This document shows positions 9,314 to 17,063 of a DNA stretch of 64,000 nucleotides, in pieces. The stretch covers positions 43,472 through 107,471 of the forward strand of contig DAHYHI010000103.1 of NCBI GenBank assembly GCA_027391075.1. The letters run 5' to 3'. Within the stretch, counting starts at the first letter, position 1. Every line of letters begins with the position of its first letter. The translations under genes and the position numbers were made by a program. Below the pieces are notes generated by a model. That model saw only the letters and a list, made by a program, of their open reading frames with translations. It was not told the origin of the DNA and searched no databases. The stretch comes from JAJZAM01 sp027391075 (GTDB lineage Bacteria; Actinomycetota; Acidimicrobiia; Acidimicrobiales; Palsa-688).

Positions 9314-10447
9314 GTGCCGGCCGATCGAATCCTGGTGGTCAACTCCGGCTCGTCGAGCGTCAAGCTTCGCGTCGTGGAAGCCGACGGCACCGTCAGCGCT
9401 AAGGAGGATCTAGGCCCGCCCGGCGAACACTTGGGCGACGCCCTCGCGGATTTCCTCGCACGATCGGAGCCGCCGGACGCGACCGCGCATCGAGTGGTGC
9501 ACGGCGGCGGGGTGTTCAGCGCGGCGACGGTCGTAGACGACGTAGCCCGTGCCGCGTTGGACAGGACCGCTCTCCTGGCACCGTTGCACAACCCGCCGGC
9601 TCTCGTTGCGATCGACGCTTCCCGACGGCTGCTTGCGGGCAAGCCGTGCGTAGCGTGCTTCGACACGGCCTTTCACGCCACCATCGGGCCTGCCGCTTCG
9701 ACCTATGCCATCCCGACGTCTTGGAGGGCAGGCTGGGGTGTCCGCCGTTACGGTTTCCACGGGCTGAGTTGCGCCTGGGCTAGCCGCCGTGCGCCTGAGG
9801 TTCTGTCCCCGGCTTCGCTGCGCCTAGCCTCGCAGGCGGGGCGCGGCTTGCGTATGGTCATCTGCCACCTTGGCTCGGGAGCGTCGGTCAGCGCGGTCGA
9901 GGACGGACGCTCTGTGGATACCACGATGGGTTTCAGCCCGCTGGAGGGTCTCGTCATGTCGAGCCGGCCGGGGGACCTGGACCCGGCGGTAGTGCTTTTG
10001 GCCTTGCGCCGGGGCCTGACAGTGGAGCAAGTCGACGACGCTTTGGAGCACCGCAGCGGGCTGCTCGGCCTTTCAGACGGCCGGTCGGCTGACATGCGCG
10101 ACCTTCTCGAAGCACGCCGCCTCGGGGACGGACCTGCCGGTCTCGCCGTGTCGGTCTTCGTTCACAGGCTGAGAGCCAAGATAGCCGCCATGGCGGCAGC
10201 GACGTCGGGCGCGGACGCCGTGGTGTTCACCGGCGGGATCGGAGAGAACTCCGCTCAAATCCGGGCCGAGGTGTCCGACGGTCTGGGGTGGATGGGCGTC
10301 GACATAGACACCGAAGCCAACGAAGCGGCCTCCGGCTCCGACGGCGACATAACCGGGCGGAGCTCGACTGTCGGCGTCGCCGTGATCACCGCACGCGAGG
10401 AACTGCAGATGGCCGCAGAAGCGCAGGGGGTGCTGCGGGCGGGCTAG
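9314..10447 (+). CDS. ackA: Acetate kinase
   Basis: Transfers the phosphoryl group of acetyl-phosphate to ADP, giving acetate and ATP. At 377 aa it is slightly shorter than the usual 390-400 aa. Visible motifs are N-S-G-S-S-S-V-K at the N-terminus, H-R-V-V-H-G-G-G, C-F-D-T-A-F-H, the Y-G-F-H-G region, H-L-G-S-G-A-S-V, and F-T-G-G-I-G-E-N-S before the C-terminus. The GTG start 3 nt after the phosphoketolase stop shows tight translational linkage, so the pair converts sugar phosphates directly to acetate with substrate-level ATP. No phosphotransacetylase is in the window; the ADP-forming acyl-CoA synthetase two genes downstream could return acetate to acetyl-CoA. Confidence 0.96.
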   Translation: MPADRILVVNSGSSSVKLRVVEADGTVSAKEDLGPPGEHLGDALADFLARSEPPDATAHRVVHGGGVFSAATVVDDVARAALDRTALLAPLHNPPALVAIDASRRLLAGKPCVACFDTAFHATIGPAASTYAIPTSWRAGWGVRRYGFHGLSCAWASRRAPEVLSPASLRLASQAGRGLRMVICHLGSGASVSAVEDGRSVDTTMGFSPLEGLVMSSRPGDLDPAVVLLALRRGLTVEQVDDALEHRSGLLGLSDGRSADMRDLLEARRLGDGPAGLAVSVFVHRLRAKIAAMAAATSGADAVVFTGGIGENSAQIRAEVSDGLGWMGVDIDTEANEAASGSDGDITGRSSTVGVAVITAREELQMAAEAQGVLRAG

Positions 10448-10457
10448 AAAGTACAGC

Positions 10458-11318
10458 GTGATCCCCTATCGCCTCATCGACTCGGCTGAGAGGCTCAAGG
10501 ACGTTCTCGACTCGGTGTTCCTGCTCGCCTCCGACCTCGCCCCCGACGCTCTTTTCGGCAACGTAGTCGCCTCAGCCACGAGGCTGGTGGACGCTCGATG
10601 CGGGGCGCTGGTGCTTTTGGACCCCGCCACGTCGGGAGCGTCGAAGGTCGTGCACGTCGGGTTGGACTCCGACGCCGTGGCGGACCTCGGAAGGCGACCC
10701 GAGCTGCCAGCGCTGCTCGAGGTGATGGTCAAGGAACGCCGAGCGTTGCGCCTCGACTCGTGGAAAGGCGACCCCGGCCAGCTCGGACTTGCCGGACCTG
10801 CCGGCTCGGTGACGAGCTTCCTCGGCCTACCGATCCTGCTTGGCTCCAGGCTGTTCGCTCTGTTGTACCTGGTCGACAAAGCATCCCGACAGCGCTTACC
10901 CGGACTCGGCGACGCGGCAACCCCGCCGAGCCCGGCGAGCCCGCCGGGTCAACCTGCGTGCTTCGACGACCAAGACGAGGCGGTCGTGGCAACTCTCGCC
11001 TTTGCGGCGGGCTTGGCTTTCGAGATCAACCGGCTTGAAAGCCAGGTCCGCGAGTTGACACTCATATCGGACCGGGAACGTATCGCAATGGAGCTGCACG
11101 ACAAGGTAATCGGAAGGCTCTTCTCGCTCGGCCTGTCCCTGCAAGGAGCGGCGCGTACAGCTGGCGGTCCCTTAGCGGCGAAACTGCACGGGGCGGTCAA
11201 CGAGCTCGACACGACCATCCGCGACATTCGAGACACTATCTTCTCGCTTGGACCCGTCGGCGACCCCTACGCTGAAACTGCCGTAGTCGAGGGGATCCGC
11301 CCGGAGGTGGAGCGGTGA
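10458..11318 (+). CDS. DosS/DevS-like GAF plus HisKA_3 protein lacking an ATPase domain
   Basis: A 286-aa protein with one GAF domain (about residues 15-190, with a Pro/Ser insert at 153-166) followed by a histidine-kinase dimerisation region. The stretch D-R-E-R-I-A-M-E-L-H-D-K-V-I-G-R-L-F-S around the phospho-acceptor candidate His214 strongly recalls DevS/DosT sensors, as does T-I-R-D-I-R-D-T-I-F-S-L. The frame then stops at an ATGA-type overlap with the next gene, so no HATPase_c domain is made. The overlap and lack of decay suggest the short form is functional, perhaps a redox or gas sensor acting with a kinase encoded elsewhere, or a partner of the acyltransferase next door. Whether the GAF binds haem cannot be told. 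Confidence 0.75.
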   Translation: MIPYRLIDSAERLKDVLDSVFLLASDLAPDALFGNVVASATRLVDARCGALVLLDPATSGASKVVHVGLDSDAVADLGRRPELPALLEVMVKERRALRLDSWKGDPGQLGLAGPAGSVTSFLGLPILLGSRLFALLYLVDKASRQRLPGLGDAATPPSPASPPGQPACFDDQDEAVVATLAFAAGLAFEINRLESQVRELTLISDRERIAMELHDKVIGRLFSLGLSLQGAARTAGGPLAAKLHGAVNELDTTIRDIRDTIFSLGPVGDPYAETAVVEGIRPEVER

Positions 11319-14068
11319 GCGGCGAGCCCGGCGCCAGCCCCTCGTGGGCTTCTTGCGACGCCGTCCTCGCAGACGGGGGAACGGTGCACATCCGGCCGAT
11401 CACACCCTCCGACGCCACCCGGCTGGTCGAGCTGCACGGACGGCTCTCCGACGAGACGATCTACATGCGCTTTTTCTCTTTCCATCCCCGGCTGGGGGAA
11501 AAGGAGGTCGCGCACCTCACTACCGTCGACGGCGTCGACCGCATGGCGCTGGTTGCGACCCTTCGCGGGGACTTGATCGGCATCTCCCGCTACGACCGTT
11601 CCCGCGACGATCCCGAGGAGGCCGAAGCGGCTTTCCTGGTCGAAGACGCTCATCAGGGTCGCGGTCTCGGCACCTTGCTGTTGGAGCACCTCGCCGTCTA
11701 CGCGAGAGGCCAGGGCATAAGGCGATTCGTCGCTGACACCCTCCCGCAGAACACGGCCATGCAGGCGGTGTTTCGAAACGCCGGCTTCGTAGAAAAGGCG
11801 CGTTTCGACAATGGCGTCGTAAGAGTCGAGCTCGACATCGAACCGACGGCGACCACCACCGAGGCGATCGAGAGGCGCTGGGCGGACGCGGCCGCCGCGT
11901 CTATAGGAAGAGTGCTCAGGCCACGCTCGATAGCTGTGATAGGCGCAGGACGGGCCCGTGGCGGTGTCGGCCACGAGCTTCTTCGTAACATCCTCGCCGG
12001 AGGTTTCAACGGCCCCGTATACCCAGTAAACCCGTCCGCCCGTTCGGTGGCGAGCGTTCCGGCCTTCCCGAGCCTGTCCTCGATCGAAGCTGACGTCGAC
12101 CTCGCAGTGATCTCCGTCCCGGCTGCTCAGGTCCCCGGGATCGTCGACGAGTGCGCTGCTAAGGGCGTCAAGGGTCTCGTCGTGGTCACCGCCGGTTTCG
12201 CCGAGCTCGGAGCGGGCGGGGCCGGCGTGCAGGCGGACCTGGTCCGCAAAGCCCGGGGTGCGGGGATGAGAATGGTCGGCCCTAACTGCATGGGCGTCGT
12301 CAACACCGACCCCGACGTGTCGATGAACGCCACATTCGCGTCCACGGCTCCTCTCGCCGGCAGGGTGGCCCTTTCGTCGCAGTCGGGTGGGCTGGGAATA
12401 GCCGTCCTCGAAGAGGCGCAGCGGCGGGGCCTTGGGCTGTCCAGTTTCGTGTCGGTCGGCAACAAAGCGGACATAAGCGGCAACGACCTGCTCAGGTACT
12501 GGCAGCGCGATGATTCCACCGATCTCATCCTCTTGTACCTGGAGTCGTTCGGCAATCCCCGCCGTTTCGCCCGAATCGCCCGCGAGGTGTCACGCACCAA
12601 GCCGATAGTCGCGGTCAAAGCAGGGCGCAGCCGGGCAGGCATCCGCGCTGCCGCTTCTCACACTGCGGCGCTCGCAAGCCCCGACGTGATGGTCGACGCA
12701 TTGTTCCACCAGACCGGTGTCATCAGGGTCGACACATTGGAAGAGATGTTCGACGTAGCGGAAGTTCTCGCGTGCCAACCGGTCCCTGGCGGTCGACGGG
12801 TTGCGATAGTCGGCAACGCTGGCGGGCCGGGGATCCTCGCAGCGGACGCCTGCGAGGCGGCGGGCCTGGTGGTGGGTGAGCTTTCCCCAGCCTCCCAGGC
12901 GGCCCTGCGGGACTTCCTGCCGGCCGAGGCAGGCGTGGCAAACCCGGTGGACATGGTCGCCTCCGCGACGGCCGCGTCCTACCGGCGGGCTCTCGAAGTC
13001 GTCCTGGCAGACGACGGCGTCGACGCCGTGCTGACCATCTTCGCGCCGACGCTGCTGGCCACCGCTGACCACGTCGCGGCAGCCATCAATCAAGCAGCAG
13101 CCATCAACCAGGCTGCAGTCAACGATGCTGCGGTCGCCTCGGGCCAGAGGGTGCGAGCCAAGCCTGTGGTCGCCACTTTTCTCGGTCGATGGGACATCCC
13201 CGAAGGCCTTCGAAGCGATGATGTCAGAGTGCCCTCCTTCGCGTTTCCCGAGCCTGCCGCCCGCGCTCTCGCAAAGGTTTGCGCTTACGGCGACTGGCGT
13301 GGCCGGCCAGACGGGGATCTCCTCGGGCGCGAGGGGCTGCGAACTGGCGAAGCTGAGGCCGCAGTGCTCGAATGCCTAGCCGAGCATCCCGAGGGCGCGT
13401 GGCTGCCCCCGGAGCAGGTGGACACGGTGCTGGCGGCCTATTCGATCCCCTCTGCTGCGTCGGTCACGGTGCTGTCCGCCTCCGAGGCCGCTGAAGCCGC
13501 CTCAGAGGTAGGCCTGCCCGTGGCGCTCAAAGCGGTCGGCCCGCTCTTGGTTCACAAGACCGACGTGGGCGGCGTTGAACTATCGTTGAAGTCACCCGAC
13601 GAAGTATCCGAGGGATTCCAGTCGATGAAAGCCCGTCTAGGCGACGCCATGACGGGCGCTCTAGTCCAAGCGATGGTCCCGGCGGGCGTAGAAACGGTGG
13701 TCGGGCTGGTCCAGGACCACCTGTTCGGGCCGTTGATCATGTTCGGCAGCGGCGGTACCGCCGTGGAGGTCTTCGGGGACCAAGCTTTCCGCTGCCTCCC
13801 GTTGAGCGACCTGGACGCAGCCGAACTGGTCCGCTCCACGAAAGGGTCCGCCCTCCTCGGCGGCTATAGGGGTGCGGCCCCTGTCGACATCGCCTCCCTC
13901 GAAACTTTGGTGATGCGGGTCGCTCAACTCGCAGAGGACCTCCCCGAGATAGCGGAGATGGACCTCAACCCGGTCGTGGTGAGCGAGAGCGGAGCGGTCG
14001 TGGTCGACGCGAAGATACGCGTCGAGATCCCCCCGTCCAGACCCGACCCTACCCTAAGACGACTTTAA
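11315..14068 (+). CDS. GNAT acetyltransferase fused to ADP-forming acyl-CoA synthetase (Pat-like)
   Basis: A 917-aa fusion. Residues about 20-165 are a GNAT domain with the acetyl-CoA loop H-Q-G-R-G-L-G-T-L-L. From about 190 comes a CoA-binding Rossmann domain (A-V-I-G-A-G-R-A-R-G-G-V-G), then a succinyl-CoA-ligase-like domain with S-H-T-A-A-L-A near residue 449, and a C-terminal ATP-grasp domain (H-K-T-D-V-G-G-V). The family either makes acetyl-CoA from acetate, CoA and ATP with ADP release, or serves as a lysine acetyltransferase (Pat/PatA) with a regulatory synthetase half. GNAT-first order matches actinobacterial PatA proteins. As last gene of the phosphoketolase operon it could recover acetate made by AckA. 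A short A-A-I-N-Q-A duplication occurs near residue 590. Confidence 0.88.
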   Translation: MSGEPGASPSWASCDAVLADGGTVHIRPITPSDATRLVELHGRLSDETIYMRFFSFHPRLGEKEVAHLTTVDGVDRMALVATLRGDLIGISRYDRSRDDPEEAEAAFLVEDAHQGRGLGTLLLEHLAVYARGQGIRRFVADTLPQNTAMQAVFRNAGFVEKARFDNGVVRVELDIEPTATTTEAIERRWADAAAASIGRVLRPRSIAVIGAGRARGGVGHELLRNILAGGFNGPVYPVNPSARSVASVPAFPSLSSIEADVDLAVISVPAAQVPGIVDECAAKGVKGLVVVTAGFAELGAGGAGVQADLVRKARGAGMRMVGPNCMGVVNTDPDVSMNATFASTAPLAGRVALSSQSGGLGIAVLEEAQRRGLGLSSFVSVGNKADISGNDLLRYWQRDDSTDLILLYLESFGNPRRFARIAREVSRTKPIVAVKAGRSRAGIRAAASHTAALASPDVMVDALFHQTGVIRVDTLEEMFDVAEVLACQPVPGGRRVAIVGNAGGPGILAADACEAAGLVVGELSPASQAALRDFLPAEAGVANPVDMVASATAASYRRALEVVLADDGVDAVLTIFAPTLLATADHVAAAINQAAAINQAAVNDAAVASGQRVRAKPVVATFLGRWDIPEGLRSDDVRVPSFAFPEPAARALAKVCAYGDWRGRPDGDLLGREGLRTGEAEAAVLECLAEHPEGAWLPPEQVDTVLAAYSIPSAASVTVLSASEAAEAASEVGLPVALKAVGPLLVHKTDVGGVELSLKSPDEVSEGFQSMKARLGDAMTGALVQAMVPAGVETVVGLVQDHLFGPLIMFGSGGTAVEVFGDQAFRCLPLSDLDAAELVRSTKGSALLGGYRGAAPVDIASLETLVMRVAQLAEDLPEIAEMDLNPVVVSESGAVVVDAKIRVEIPPSRPDPTLRRL

Positions 14069-14139
14069 CGAGCGCCCGGCAAGCCCGGGGCCCGGGCCGA
14101 TCCCCGCCCCCGAACGCCGAAGCCGAACGCCGAACGCGA

Positions 14140-14171
14140 AAAAGGCCCGGAGGCTAAGCTCCGGGCCTTTT
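14140..14171. terminator. Bidirectional intrinsic terminator
   Basis: AAAAGGCCCGGAG (14140-14152) pairs perfectly with CTCCGGGCCTTTT (14159-14171) across a 6-nt loop. The A-run on the left and T-run on the right make it work on both strands. It separates the convergent acyl-CoA synthetase and membrane-protein genes. Confidence 0.92.
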
Positions 14172-14189
14172 GACTATCGGTTGGAATGA

Positions 14190-14795
14190 TTAGCTGACCG
14201 GCGTGGGAGTGGGGATCCCGAGGTGGCCGGCGAGGACTTCCTCAGTGGGCGCTACCTTGCGAACGTGCCAGAAGCCGAGCCCTGTGAGAATCGCCATGAC
14301 CGCTGCGAGGATGAAGCTTGCGATGCCTGCTACCAGCGAGATCGTCGCGAACTCCGAGAAGGCGTAGGCTTCGAGGAGAAGACCCCTAAGCGTGGTGCCT
14401 TGGAAGACGGTCTGGACCTCAGCTTTGAGCGCGGCGTTGTTTGGCTGGGCCTGCGATGCGGCGGAGACTTTGGCGTATACCCCTCCGTAGGGCATTTCCG
14501 ACAGGTGCACTGCGATGAAGTGGTCGGCGTACGCTTCGGCTTCGGGACCGGTAGTCAGTGGCTTACCGGCGTACTGGCCTAGGTACTGTTGCATCGACGC
14601 TGTGATCTCGCCCCCGTTTGGATGAGCCAGCTGTGACGCTGTCGGGAAAGTTATCTGCTGTTCGGCGAGCTGGCTGTGCACGTTGGAGTTGGCGAACGAA
14701 TAACCCCACATGAGCAAAGCCCCGGCCACGATCAACACGATCGTCAGCACGAGTCCACCAGCTGTCAGAAGTGTGTCGAATGTCTTACGGCGCAT
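14190..14795 (-). CDS. Conserved two-helix membrane protein, unknown function
   Basis: A 201-aa protein beginning MRRKTFDTLL. The ATG at 14795 has AAGGAG at 9-nt spacing, better than longer in-frame starts up to 14876. One transmembrane helix follows the start (L-V-L-T-I-V-L-I-V-A-G-A-L-L-M-W) and another lies near the C-terminus (I-S-L-V-A-G-I-A-S-F-I-L-A-A-V-M-A). About 110 polar residues between them, containing Y-A-D-H-F-I-A-V-H-L, would face outside. I recall similar hypothetical proteins near stress genes in other actinobacteria but know no function. It is transcribed from a divergent promoter region with DevR/DosR-like boxes, so it probably belongs to the same low-oxygen regulon. Confidence 0.75.
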   Translation of the reverse strand: MRRKTFDTLLTAGGLVLTIVLIVAGALLMWGYSFANSNVHSQLAEQQITFPTASQLAHPNGGEITASMQQYLGQYAGKPLTTGPEAEAYADHFIAVHLSEMPYGGVYAKVSAASQAQPNNAALKAEVQTVFQGTTLRGLLLEAYAFSEFATISLVAGIASFILAAVMAILTGLGFWHVRKVAPTEEVLAGHLGIPTPTPVS

Positions 14796-14871
14796 TATTC
14801 CCATCTCCTTGTCGTGTCGGGTCGCCCGGGACCACCTTGGTCTTCGGACCTCCAACCCTGAGCACATCTCC

Positions 14872-14938
14872 ATCATGAACCAAGGTGGGTTCCCTCCGGT
14901 AGGGTCCGAAGACCCCTATTGGATGTGACGAAAGTCCC
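14872..14938 (-). promoter_or_regulatory. Two DevR/DosR-box-like motifs and -10 for the membrane-protein gene
   Basis: Read on the minus strand, GGGTCTTCGGACCCT (14901-14915) matches GGGACTTNNGNCCCT with one mismatch and GGGACTTTCGTCACA (14924-14938) with two. A -10 candidate CATGAT occupies 14872-14877, 23 nt beyond the proximal box. Paired boxes of this kind are typical of DevR-activated promoters. Confidence 0.6.
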
Positions 14939-14943
14939 GGGTA

Positions 14944-14986
14944 GTGACTTTCGGCCCTGTCTCATTCTGGGCGCGGCTCTTAACAT
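14944..14986 (+). promoter_or_regulatory. DevR/DosR-box-like motif and -10 for the zinc-ribbon gene
   Basis: GTGACTTTCGGCCCT (14944-14958) matches GGGACTTNNGNCCCT with a single mismatch. TAACAT (14981-14986) is a good -10 and begins after exactly 22 nt, placing the box centre at about -42, the expected class-II activator position. Confidence 0.65.
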
Positions 14987-15019
14987 TGGAGGGTAGGCAA
15001 CTTGGCAAAGGGAGGTGTG

Positions 15020-15391
15020 ATGCCGGCAACTTCTAAGGTGGCGACACACGAACGGACGGCCGAGGTGATGCTCGGCTTCGCCAAGCGAGGCTACGCCCGA
15101 GCGCTGCAAGTGGCTCACGGCCATCTTTGGTGCCCGTCGTGCGACACCGACTTCGACTCCCACGACTTGGCCGTCGAAGAGACGGTCGCTACCAGCGCCG
15201 GACCGGACGGTTCGCAAGCCACCGTCTACGCTCTGCGCTGCACCACCTGCGGAGCCGCCGGGGTCTGGGTGGTCCGCCATCCCGCGTCAGACGACGACCT
15301 CCGCCTCATCGAATGGGTGGATGCCCTCTCGAAGCCCTCCGGGAACGGGGATCGACCTCCACAGCACTGCCAGAACTTCTCCCACGGCTAA
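15020..15391 (+). CDS. Small zinc-ribbon protein, unknown function
   Basis: A 123-aa cytosolic protein. The ATG at 15020 is chosen because GGGAGG precedes it with 5-nt spacing; an in-frame TTG at 15002 lacks this. It contains a C-P-S-C pair and a C-T-T-C pair about 40 residues apart, consistent with one zinc ribbon. The N-terminus (E-R-T-A-E-V-M-L-G-F-A-K-R-G-Y-A-R-A-L-Q-V) looks helical. The C-terminus is likely disordered. Its promoter has the best single-site DevR/DosR-like box in the window, so it is presumably induced with the universal stress proteins that follow on the other strand. No function is known to me. Confidence 0.7.
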   Translation: MPATSKVATHERTAEVMLGFAKRGYARALQVAHGHLWCPSCDTDFDSHDLAVEETVATSAGPDGSQATVYALRCTTCGAAGVWVVRHPASDDDLRLIEWVDALSKPSGNGDRPPQHCQNFSHG

Positions 15392-15395
15392 CGGC

Positions 15396-15848
15396 CTAGT
15401 CGAAGGGTACTACCGCTACCGGGCACGGCGGCCGGTGAGCCAACTGGCTGCTCGTGCTTCCAAGCAGCGACGATCCACCTAGCCCCCGGCAACCAACGAC
15501 GATCAAATCCGTCCGCTCGGAATTGGCTACTTCACGTAGAACCCTTTCGGGAGGGCCGTAGGCCAGTTGACAGTCGAAATGCCGTTTTCTGCGGACCAGG
15601 GGTTCGCACCACTCCTCTGCCATTCGGCGCCCTATCTCAGCTTCGTGGTGCTCTACTGGGACAGGCTCGCCGGCCGGTCGAAGGTGCTCGATAAGACCGA
15701 GGGCGTGCACCGCTATCACTTCGGCCCCGGTCGCGTCGCCGAGCGCGGCGGCCCACTCGACCGCCGCGGTGCTGTTGGGTGACCCGTCGACCCCGACGAC
15801 GATCCTTGAGATCACTGTCCCGGTCGAATGGTCGTTTTGGGATGCCAC
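15396..15848 (-). CDS. Universal stress protein (UspA family)
   Basis: A 150-aa single-domain Usp. The N-terminal strand reads I-V-V-G-V-D-G-S-P-N-S, and the ATP-binding signature is G-C-R-G-L-G-G-S-S-L-L-G-S-T-S, fitting G-x2-G-x9-G-S/T, so it is probably of the nucleotide-binding class. It follows the other Usp gene by 15 nt on the same strand and is probably co-transcribed from the 16.35-kb promoter. Usp genes are hallmark members of the DevR/DosR regulon in mycobacteria, consistent with the boxes here. Confidence 0.92.
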   Translation of the reverse strand: MASQNDHSTGTVISRIVVGVDGSPNSTAAVEWAAALGDATGAEVIAVHALGLIEHLRPAGEPVPVEHHEAEIGRRMAEEWCEPLVRRKRHFDCQLAYGPPERVLREVANSERTDLIVVGCRGLGGSSLLGSTSSQLAHRPPCPVAVVPFD

Positions 15849-15863
15849 TGGATGCGAAGGCCG

Positions 15864-16286
15864 TCAGCCGCGCACCACGACCACCGCCGGGGCGGTCGCG
15901 TGGCTCACCAAGTGGAGGCTGACCGAGCCGGCGATCAGTCCCGCGACCGTCGAGTGACCCCGGGAGCCGACCACGAGCATCGCTGCTTCGCTTGACGCGT
16001 CTTCGAGAACCTTCGACGCATGACCACGGACAGCTCTAGCGCTCCAATCAACGCCGGCCGGGGTGGCTACGGCGTCGACTTCTTTCTCCAAGCGCGTCTG
16101 GGTGTAATCCCCGAGCTCCGAGTCGCTCCCGAACTCGCCAGGACTCCACGCCTGGACCACCTCCACTGACATGCCCAACGCAACAGCGTGGCTCAGAGCC
16201 CAGTCGAGGGCCCGCTGCGAACCTGGGCTGCCGTCGAATCCGACGACTATCTTCTCGGAGTTTGCTGCATCAGCTTGATCGGCCAT
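15864..16286 (-). CDS. Universal stress protein (UspA family)
   Basis: A 140-aa Usp-domain protein, first gene of a two-gene operon. It begins with K-I-V-V-G-F-D-G-S-P-G-S and ends with V-V-G-S-R-G-H-S-T-V-A-G-L-I-A-G-S-V-S, the ATP-binding G-x2-G-x9-G-S pattern. The ATG at 16286 is preceded by AAGGAGA at good spacing on the minus strand. Its promoter region is shared with the divergent operon leading to PFOR and carries its own DevR/DosR-like box, suggesting coordinated induction. Confidence 0.92.
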   Translation of the reverse strand: MADQADAANSEKIVVGFDGSPGSQRALDWALSHAVALGMSVEVVQAWSPGEFGSDSELGDYTQTRLEKEVDAVATPAGVDWSARAVRGHASKVLEDASSEAAMLVVGSRGHSTVAGLIAGSVSLHLVSHATAPAVVVVRG

Positions 16287-16342
16287 GACCGCTCTCCTTA
16301 CCTTGCCGACATGTCACCCATGTCACCGAATGTTCAACTCCA

Positions 16343-16385
16343 AAGCTAGGACTCCGCGCTGACGGGTCGTAGAGCCGGAAGTCAC
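16343..16385 (-). promoter_or_regulatory. DevR/DosR-box-like motif and -10 for the Usp operon
   Basis: On the minus strand GTGACTTCCGGCTCT (16371-16385) matches GGGACTTNNGNCCCT with two mismatches, and TAGCTT (16343-16348) is a -10 that begins after exactly 22 nt. The geometry is identical to the phosphoketolase and zinc-ribbon promoters. Confidence 0.6.
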
Positions 16386-16397
16386 TTTCAGCCGATC

Positions 16398-16441
16398 GTG
16401 ACCTAAGGCCCTACCGGGAACACCTCGGAAGCGACGATGAT
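16398..16441 (+). promoter_or_regulatory. DevR/DosR-box-like motif upstream of the PFOR operon
   Basis: GTGACCTAAGGCCCT (16398-16412) matches GGGACTTNNGNCCCT with two mismatches and differs by only two bases from the phosphoketolase box. A weak -10 candidate GATGAT (16436-16441) follows after 23 nt. The box is nearly palindromic and may also serve the divergent Usp operon. Confidence 0.55.
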
Positions 16442-16541
16442 TGAGTCACAGCCCTTGAGGCACACAAGCCAGGAGGACCCGCAAGGGTCCACTTGGGTGA
16501 CAGCACCGCCTGTCACAGCAAGCAATTCCAAAGGAGCAGCA

Positions 16542-17063
16542 ATGAACGAGCACACCAACGAACCGCAGCCCCAGGCCGATGCCGGCCAACCCAGCGCCGC
16601 CGACCTGCAGAAGGTCCTGCAGCGCTACGCAGATCAGACGGGTAGCGTGTCGGCTGCTAGCGCTCACCGTCTCGCCCAGGAGAACGGATGGTCCGGCCGT
16701 CTGGTCGAAGTGCTCGAGCTGCTGGCGGAGAGCGACCAGAGGATGGGTTACGTCGCCGGGGGACGCCATCCCGACGAGATCGCCACCTGGGTGGCGGTTT
16801 GGGCTGAGTCCCCCCTGGAAATCTCGAAGATCGCGATGGTCATGCGCTCGGGCGGCTGGGATCCCGACCCGTTCGTGGCGCTCGACAAGGCGGGAATCTT
16901 GGAGGCGCTCCTCGTCGCACCCGACGGCACCACAAGGCACGTCGAAGGTGAGCTCGTGGGTGCCTGGTTGAGCGACGAGCTCGCCATGGCTGACGACGAC
17001 GAGATCGTCGCCAAGGCGACAGCGCTGATAGCCAGCGACGGCGTCGAAGCCAAAGCCAAGTGA
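16542..17063 (+). CDS. Unknown protein, first gene of the PFOR operon
   Basis: A 173-aa acidic cytosolic protein. The ATG at 16542 has AAAGGAG at good spacing; an in-frame start at 16437 would lie within the promoter. No family is recognised. Residues about 20-75 look helical (L-Q-K-V-L-Q-R-Y-A-D-Q, L-V-E-V-L-E-L-L-A-E), followed by W-V-A-V-W-A-E and W-D-P-D-P-F-V-A-L-D-K-A-G-I-L-E. It shares a GTGA overlap with the ferredoxin:NAD(P) oxidoreductase gene, so its product is probably needed with the PFOR electron-transfer pair, possibly as an assembly or regulatory factor. That role is inference from position only. Confidence 0.65.
   Translation: MNEHTNEPQPQADAGQPSAADLQKVLQRYADQTGSVSAASAHRLAQENGWSGRLVEVLELLAESDQRMGYVAGGRHPDEIATWVAVWAESPLEISKIAMVMRSGGWDPDPFVALDKAGILEALLVAPDGTTRHVEGELVGAWLSDELAMADDDEIVAKATALIASDGVEAKAK

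Noticed and set aside
16320..16540. tRNA or small structured RNA gene in the longest intergenic region
   Set aside because: No cloverleaf or CCA end could be traced; the region is explained by two promoters with DevR-like boxes.
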